Under the pieces are notes generated by a model. It had not been told where the DNA came from and ran no database searches. It saw nothing but the letters and a program-made list of their open reading frames with translations. From Thiobacillus denitrificans (lineage in GTDB: Bacteria; Pseudomonadota; Gammaproteobacteria; Burkholderiales; Thiobacillaceae), in contig DDRS01000012.1 of assembly GCA_002343685.1 (NCBI GenBank), positions 1 through 64,000 on the forward strand: a stretch of 64,000 bases of DNA, written 5' to 3'. The position numbers and the translations under genes are program-made. Shown piece by piece: positions 56,738 through 64,000 of this stretch; position 1 is the stretch's first letter, and the number at the start of each line of letters is the position of its first letter.

Positions 56738-57127
56738 TTATTGCGACAGCATCCTGTCTTTGGCCACAAAGTACTTGCGGGCAAAGGCCACGAGTTGGCC
56801 ATCGCCGGGATGATCGACGGTTTCGACTCCCACAACTTTTTGCACGACGTCATGATCGTGCGCATGGATGTGCTTGATCAGTTCGAGCTTGGCGTGACCC
56901 GGGCCAACGATCAGGATTTCCGTGGCGCCGCTCAAGGCCTCCACGACATCATGGTAGTACTGCTGGTCCTCGGGCTGGCGGCTGCCACTGACCGAGCCGC
57001 GCTTGCGCTGCAGATGGCGCGGCGGGTTGACGGGGTGGATCACTGATTTCTCGACATCGTCCGGGCTGACATGCATGACACGCGCCTCGTTGTGATCGAG
57101 CCAGACAACTGCATGATAGTGCGACAT
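56738..57127 (-). CDS. Translational-machinery-associated-like protein (eRF1-domain-type)
   Basis: 129 residues. The start SHYHAVVWLDHNEARVMHVS and the core TEILIVGPGHAKLELIKHIHAHD...VVGVETVDHPGDGQLVAFARKYF recall a small family often annotated 'translational machinery protein', similar to the central domain of release-factor-like proteins. Histidine-rich, soluble, no signal peptide. Function in bacteria not established. Confidence 0.75.
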   Translation of the reverse strand: MSHYHAVVWLDHNEARVMHVSPDDVEKSVIHPVNPPRHLQRKRGSVSGSRQPEDQQYYHDVVEALSGATEILIVGPGHAKLELIKHIHAHDHDVVQKVVGVETVDHPGDGQLVAFARKYFVAKDRMLSQ

Positions 57128-57201
57128 AACATTCCTTTCGGGCTAATCGAATGAACAAATCCTTAATTGAAAAATAGGCCATGGCTGCGTGACTGCAACC
57201 G

Positions 57202-57230
57202 GCCGGTCCTGCCGACGCGGCAGGACCGGC
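57202..57230 (-). terminator. Strong hairpin below acs
   Basis: A 13-bp perfect stem (57202-57214 with 57218-57230, core GGTCCTGCCG) and 3-base loop ACG, 6 bases beyond the acs stop. No T tract on the minus strand. Its strength and place suggest a terminator or mRNA-stabilising end. Confidence 0.55.
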
Positions 57231-57236
57231 GCCCGC

Positions 57237-59204
<1,968 letters not shown>

Positions 59205-59257
59205 ACAGTCTCTCCACTGATAAAGTGTTGCGATAACCCCAGATTCTAATCCAAGCC

Positions 59258-61951
59258 ATGAGCCATCCCGCACTTGAACGCGTTGCCCGCTGTTCACGTT
59301 ATGGTCGTCGTCTACTGACGGCGCAACCGAACCTGGCAGAAACCGTGGCAGGCCAACTGGGCCAGGCCTTCGGCCGGGCGGCCATGCAGGCCTTTCTCGC
59401 CGAGCCCGCCTGTGCCGACGAGGCCGCCCTGCACCAGCGCCTTCGGCAATTGCGCCAGCGGGTATGGCTGATCGTCACCGCGCGCGATCTGGCGGGCCAG
59501 GCCGATCTCGCCGAGGTGATGGCCACCTACAGCACGCTGGCCGAGGTGTGCATTGCCGCCGCGCTCGACTTCCATCACGCCGCGCTGGCTGCACGGCACG
59601 GCGAACCGCGCGACGAAAATGGGATTCCGCAGCAGATGGTCGTAGTCGGCATGGGCAAGCTCGGCGGCGGCGAACTCAACGTGTCGTCCGACATCGACCT
59701 CATCTACCTCTATCCTGAAGAAGGCGAAACGGCGGCAGACGATCCGTCCGCCTCGATCCGTCCGCTTTCCAACCACGAATTCTTCATCCGCCTGGGGCGC
59801 AAGCTCGCCGCCGCGCTGGGGGAAAACACCGCCGACGGCTACGTCTTCCGCGTCGACCTGCGGCTGCGCCCGTGGGGCGAATCCGGCCCGTTCGCGATGG
59901 GCTACGCGATGCTTGAAGACTATCTGGTGGCACAGGGGCGGCCGTGGGAGCGTTATGCCTGGATCAAGGCGCGCCCGCTCACCGGCAGCCGCCACGACGA
60001 GTTGATGCAGATCGTGCGGCCCTTCGTGTTCCGCAAATACCTCGATTTCGGCGCCTTCGCCGCGATCCGCGACCTGCACGTGCAGATCCGCCGCGAGGTC
60101 GCGCGGCGCGAGATGGCGCACAACGTCAAGCTGGGGCCGGGCGGCATCCGCGAGATCGAATTCACCGCGCAGGTGTTCCAGCTCATCCGCGGCGGCCAGA
60201 TCGCCGCATTGCAGCAGCAACCGACATTGGTCGTGCTGGACGCACTGGTGAAGACCGGTCTCATGACTGCCGACGCGCAGCAGGAACTCGCTGCCGCCTA
60301 CGATTTCCTGCGCCGGCTGGAACACCGCATCCAGTACCTGGACGACGCGCAAACCCAGCTGCTGCCGGACGATGCCGAATCGCAGACCATGCTCGCCGAG
60401 GCGATGGGCTTCCCCGACTACGCCACCATGCTGGCAGCGCTCGACCGCCATCGGAATAAAGTCACGCGCCATTTCGAGCAGGTGTTCGCCGCGCCGCAGA
60501 CCGACCAGAACAGCCATCCACTGACCGCCGTGTGCTGCGGCACCGCAGACGCCGACGCCACCCAGGCGCTGCTGGAAAACGCCGGCTATGACGACCCGCC
60601 GCGCGTACTGGCGACGCTCGACGCCTTGCGCCAGCATGGCGCACGTCTCCCCGAATCGACGCAGCTCCGGCTCAACGCACTGCTGCCGCCTGCGCTCGAA
60701 GTCATCGGCGGCCAGACCGACCCGACGGTCACGCTGGAGCGCTTCGTCGCGCTCATCCAGTCCGTTTCCCGGCGCGCCACCTATCTCGCGCTGCTGGCCG
60801 AATATCCCGCAGCGCTGCGCCAACTGGTACGCCTGCTGGCGGCAAGCCCATGGGCCGCACAGATGATCACGCGGCAGCCGCAACTGCTGGACGAACTGAT
60901 CGCGCCGCAACACCTCATGAGTACGCCCGACTGGACGCAGCTCGCCGCCCAGCTGCACGAGGAACTGGATGCCCATCCTGGCGATACCGAGGCGCAGATG
61001 GATGCGCTGCGCCGCTTCAAGCAGGTGCAGACGCTGCACCTGCTCGCGCAGGATGTGGCGGGACGGTTGACGCTGGAAGCCCTGTCCGACCACCTCTCCT
61101 ATCTTGCCGACACACTGTTGAACGAAACCCTGGCACGCTGCTGGGCCAGCCTGAAGACGCGCCACCGCGACACGCCACGCTTCGCCATCGTCGGCTACGG
61201 CAAGCTCGGCGGCAAGGAACTCGGCTACGCCTCCGACCTCGACCTGGTGTTCCTCTATGACGACACCGACGAACGCGCGCAGGAAATCTACGCGCGGCTG
61301 GCGCAGCGCATCAACACCTGGCTCGGCACGCTCACTTCGACCGGGATGCTGTATGAAACCGACCTGCGCCTGCGCCCGGACGGCGCCTCCGGCCTGCTGG
61401 TCAGCTCGACCGAGGCCTTCCGCGACTACCAGTTGCACCACGCCTGGGTGTGGGAACACCAGGCGCTGACGCGCGCCCGCTTTGTGTGCGGCGACGCGGC
61501 GATCGGCGCAAGCTTCGAGGCCCTGCGCCGCGAAGTGCTGAGCGTCTCGCGCGATGCCGCCAAACTGCGCGAGGACGTGCTGTCCATGCGCGAGAAAATG
61601 CGTGCCGGCCACGTCAACGACACCGACCTGTTCGACCTCAAGCACGACCGCGGCGGCATCGTCGACGTCGAATTCTGCGTGCAGTATCTGGTGCTGCGGC
61701 ATTGCGCCGGCCACCCCGAGCTCGCCGACAATGTCGGCAATATCGCGTTGCTGCAGCGTGCGGGAACGGCCGGCCTGCTCCCGCCCGACCTTGCCCAGGC
61801 CGCCGCCGACGCCTACCGTGAATTGCGCCGCCAGCAACATGTGATCAAGCTCAGCGGGGCGGAATACGCCCGCGTGCCTCCCCAGGCACTGGAAAGCGTA
61901 CGCAATGCGGTCAGCGCCTTATGGACGCAGGTCATGGATACGGCCGCCTGA
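59258..61951 (+). CDS. glnE: Glutamine synthetase adenylyltransferase/adenylyl-removing enzyme
   Basis: Bifunctional controller of GlnA in nitrogen regulation. 897 residues with two nucleotidyltransferase copies. The N-terminal (removase) copy has [22 protein letters not shown] near residue 130, and the C-terminal (transferase) copy [22 protein letters not shown] near 645. The GlnD-type regulatory helices lie between. Works with PII; no PII gene is here. Confidence 0.96.
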   Translation: MSHPALERVARCSRYGRRLLTAQPNLAETVAGQLGQAFGRAAMQAFLAEPACADEAALHQRLRQLRQRVWLIVTARDLAGQADLAEVMATYSTLAEVCIAAALDFHHAALAARHGEPRDENGIPQQMVVVGMGKLGGGELNVSSDIDLIYLYPEEGETAADDPSASIRPLSNHEFFIRLGRKLAAALGENTADGYVFRVDLRLRPWGESGPFAMGYAMLEDYLVAQGRPWERYAWIKARPLTGSRHDELMQIVRPFVFRKYLDFGAFAAIRDLHVQIRREVARREMAHNVKLGPGGIREIEFTAQVFQLIRGGQIAALQQQPTLVVLDALVKTGLMTADAQQELAAAYDFLRRLEHRIQYLDDAQTQLLPDDAESQTMLAEAMGFPDYATMLAALDRHRNKVTRHFEQVFAAPQTDQNSHPLTAVCCGTADADATQALLENAGYDDPPRVLATLDALRQHGARLPESTQLRLNALLPPALEVIGGQTDPTVTLERFVALIQSVSRRATYLALLAEYPAALRQLVRLLAASPWAAQMITRQPQLLDELIAPQHLMSTPDWTQLAAQLHEELDAHPGDTEAQMDALRRFKQVQTLHLLAQDVAGRLTLEALSDHLSYLADTLLNETLARCWASLKTRHRDTPRFAIVGYGKLGGKELGYASDLDLVFLYDDTDERAQEIYARLAQRINTWLGTLTSTGMLYETDLRLRPDGASGLLVSSTEAFRDYQLHHAWVWEHQALTRARFVCGDAAIGASFEALRREVLSVSRDAAKLREDVLSMREKMRAGHVNDTDLFDLKHDRGGIVDVEFCVQYLVLRHCAGHPELADNVGNIALLQRAGTAGLLPPDLAQAAADAYRELRRQQHVIKLSGAEYARVPPQALESVRNAVSALWTQVMDTAA

Positions 61952-61996
61952 CATTCCTGCCATGATTATCATTTTTCCGTACCCGGAGATCGTATC

Positions 61997-62470
61997 TTGA
62001 ACCCCAACGCCCTCGCCGCCAGGGAAGCCCTGCGCCAGTTTCGCGTGATTTTCGGCGCCGTGCGCCAGCATTTCCAGGCGGTTGAAAAAGCCTGTGGCGT
62101 CAGTGGAGCACAGATATGGGCCATGGCCGCGCTGCGCCAGACGCCCGGCATGAAGGTGTCCGAACTGGCACAGACCTTGTCGATCCATGCTTCTACTGCC
62201 AGCAACCTGCTCGACAAGATCGAGAAATCAGGATTGATCCGGCGCGAGCGTAATAGTGTGGACCAGCGCGTAGTGCGCCTGTATCTCACCGATGCCGGGG
62301 AAAAAGCGCTGGGGAAGGCGCCGCAGCCGCTGACCGGCATTCTGACGCACGCCCTGGGACAGTTGCCGGATGAAGCCTTGTCCCGCCTCAATCAGGATCT
62401 GGCGACGCTGATCGCGCACATGGGCGAAGTCAACACGCAATACGCGCAAAAGCCCTTGTCGGAACTCTGA
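61997..62470 (+). CDS. MarR-family transcriptional regulator
   Basis: 157 residues with a winged helix (MKVSELAQTLSIHASTASNLLDKIEKSGLIRRERNSVDQRVVRLYLTDAG). Start is TTG 61997, with GGAG at 61985-61988; no closer ATG exists in frame. It converges with the cation ATPase gene. Ligand and targets unknown. Confidence 0.85.
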   Translation: MNPNALAAREALRQFRVIFGAVRQHFQAVEKACGVSGAQIWAMAALRQTPGMKVSELAQTLSIHASTASNLLDKIEKSGLIRRERNSVDQRVVRLYLTDAGEKALGKAPQPLTGILTHALGQLPDEALSRLNQDLATLIAHMGEVNTQYAQKPLSEL

Positions 62471-62478
62471 GCCCTGGA

Positions 62479-64000
62479 TTACGGGCTGACGTACAACCAG
62501 CCACGCCGCACCAGCGCCTTCTCGATCTCCACTCCGACGAACACCACCGATGACAGGGCCAGGCACGCGGCCAGCTCGCCCAGGCCCAGCGGCTCGGTCT
62601 TGAAGATGGGATTGAGCCAGGGCACATAGAGCACGGCCATCTGCAGGGCGAGCGTCAGCAGCAGCGCACCGGTCAGCGCCGCGTTGGACAGGACACCTTG
62701 GGTAAACAGCGATTCGCGCTCGGACCGGATCGCCAGCACATGGCCCAACTGCGACAGCGTGAGCACGGTGAATACCATGCTCTGCCAGTGCGCCGTGCCT
62801 ACATGGATCGCCCACGCCTGTGTCAGCAGCGACACACCACCCATCAGCAGGCCCACCCACAGGATGTGCTGCCACATGCCATGCGCGAAGATGCTTTCCT
62901 TCGGCGGGCGCGGCGGCCGCTGCATGACGTCGCGCTCGGCGCGCTCGTTGGCGAGCGCCAGCCCCGGCAGGCCGTCGGTGACGAGGTTGATCCACAGGAT
63001 GTGGATCGGCAGCAGCGGAATCGGCAGGCCGAGGAAGGGCGCGAGGAAGATGGTCCAGATCTCGCCCGAATTGCTCGTCATGGTGTATTTGACGAACTTG
63101 CGGATGTTGTCGAAGATGCGACGCCCTTCGCTCACCGCATGGACGATGGTGGCGAAGTTGTCGTCCAGCAGCGTCATGTGGGCCGCCTCACGCGCCACGT
63201 CGGTGCCGCCCTTGCCCATGGCGATGCCGATGTCGGCCTGCTTGAGCGCCGGTGCGTCATTGACGCCATCGCCGGTCATGGCGACGAACTCGCCCTTGTC
63301 CTGCAACGCCTGCACGATCTTGATCTTCTGTTCCGGATTGATGCGCGCGTAGACCCGTACCGATTCCACCTCGCGCTCGAATTCCGCCAGCGACAACTGC
63401 GCCAGCTTGCCGCCGGTGAGCGCCTTGCCACCGTCGCCGACGATGCCAAGCCTGCTTGCAATGGCGCGTGCGGTGGCCGGATGGTCGCCGGTGATCATCA
63501 CCGGAATGATGCCAGCGGCCTTGCAGGCGGCCACCGCATCGGCCGCTTCCGGTCGTGGCGGGTCGATCAGGCCGGCCAGTCCGATGAAAGTGAGATCGGT
63601 TTCCAGCGTGGCCGCGTCGAGCACATCCGGCACGCGCGGCAGCCGTTTCAGGGCGAAGGCCAGTACGCGCAGGCCCTGCGCAGCCAGTTGTTCGGCTTCG
63701 TTGTGCAGCGCGCTCCGATCGAGGGCCGTCGTTCCGTTTCCACCCAGCTGATCGCCGCACAGCGCCAGCACACGCTCGGGCGCGCCCTTCACCAGCATGA
63801 GTACGGTATCGCCCTCGCGATGCAGCGTGCTCATGCGCGCACGCTCGGAATCGAAGGGGAGCTCGGCCAGTCGCGGCCAGGTTTTCCGCAACTCGCCCGG
63901 ATTGAATCCAGCCGCCTGCGCGGCCTCGAGCAGCGCTGTCTCGGTGGGGTCGCCGGCCAGGGTTCCATCTGCACGGGGTACGGCATCGTTGCACAACGCC
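62479..64000 (-). CDS. P-type cation ATPase, Ca2+/Mg2+-type (N-terminal part outside window)
   Basis: Only the C-terminal ~507 residues are present; the frame continues past base 64000. The visible part covers the nucleotide-binding domain (KGAPERVL near visible residue 70), the P-domain hinge MTGDGVNDAPALKQADIGIAMG and six C-terminal membrane segments. NLVTDGLPGLALA in M6 and the PPKESIF region resemble SERCA/PMR1-like bacterial Ca2+ pumps. The phosphorylated Asp (DKTGTLT) lies outside. The ion is inferred from family likeness. Confidence 0.9.
   Translation of the reverse strand, partial: ALCNDAVPRADGTLAGDPTETALLEAAQAAGFNPGELRKTWPRLAELPFDSERARMSTLHREGDTVLMLVKGAPERVLALCGDQLGGNGTTALDRSALHNEAEQLAAQGLRVLAFALKRLPRVPDVLDAATLETDLTFIGLAGLIDPPRPEAADAVAACKAAGIIPVMITGDHPATARAIASRLGIVGDGGKALTGGKLAQLSLAEFEREVESVRVYARINPEQKIKIVQALQDKGEFVAMTGDGVNDAPALKQADIGIAMGKGGTDVAREAAHMTLLDDNFATIVHAVSEGRRIFDNIRKFVKYTMTSNSGEIWTIFLAPFLGLPIPLLPIHILWINLVTDGLPGLALANERAERDVMQRPPRPPKESIFAHGMWQHILWVGLLMGGVSLLTQAWAIHVGTAHWQSMVFTVLTLSQLGHVLAIRSERESLFTQGVLSNAALTGALLLTLALQMAVLYVPWLNPIFKTEPLGLGELAACLALSSVVFVGVEIEKALVRRGWLYVSP

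Overview
The window is a contiguous piece of a GC-rich betaproteobacterial chromosome. The lptC-lptA-lptB-rpoN-hpf-ptsN-hprK-rapZ order, the recR-ebfC-dnaX-ffs block and an MSHA-type pilus cluster suggest a Thiobacillus-like or related lithotrophic lineage. The genus is an inference from gene content and order, not a database result. Both edges cut genes: alaS lacks its 5' end on the left, and a P-type cation ATPase lacks its N-terminal part on the right. No tRNA, rRNA, CRISPR array, prophage or complete IS element was seen.

Region 1 (1-19083) is alaS, a PilZ-like protein, and then a type IV pilus locus. The locus runs: NtrC-type response regulator, mshM, mshL, mshN, mshE, mshG, three assembly-platform genes (mshI-like, MshJ/PilO-like, MshK/PilP-like), a pseudopilin, a convergent multi-spanning histidine kinase, and a separate pilin. 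The pilin has a consensus-perfect sigma-54 promoter (TGGCACG-N4-TTGCA at 18364-18379). The response regulator and kinase bracket the assembly genes and probably drive this promoter. MshE carries the N-terminal c-di-GMP-binding type of domain, so assembly is probably also controlled by c-di-GMP.

Region 2 (19080-31904) is a KefB/C-like antiporter followed by the Kdo/LPS-transport/sigma-54 block: kdsD, kdsC, lptC, lptA, lptB, rpoN, hpf, ptsN, hprK, rapZ. A NusG-II/Gx-transporter pair, ubiX, a Lon-N-domain protein, a PNPOx-like protein and a small lipoprotein follow. A second strong -24/-12 match lies against the rpoN start codon.

Region 3 (31934-42427) is housekeeping: tcdA, a DUF2905 protein, greB, a lipoprotein cytochrome c, a CnoX-like thioredoxin-TPR protein, purB, a DedA protein, a DUF1345 protein, recR, ebfC, dnaX, a PagL-like gene, the 4.5S SRP RNA and a DAHP synthase. 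The DAHP synthase is preceded by what reads as a complete Phe/Tyr transcription attenuator: a leader peptide with FFFSRFY, a competing antiterminator and a terminator hairpin with a U tract.

Region 4 (42428-64000) starts with a 1.2-kaa PilZ-DUF1631-GGDEF-EAL protein with degenerate catalytic motifs. A repeat-rich noncoding stretch follows, then a small AT-richer gene bracketed by an inverted pair of 30-bp hairpin repeats. Beyond these are tldD, a nitrilase-family amidase, yhdP, hslR, a LysR/pirin divergent pair, an FMN reductase, two small genes, acs, glnE, a MarR regulator and the truncated cation ATPase.
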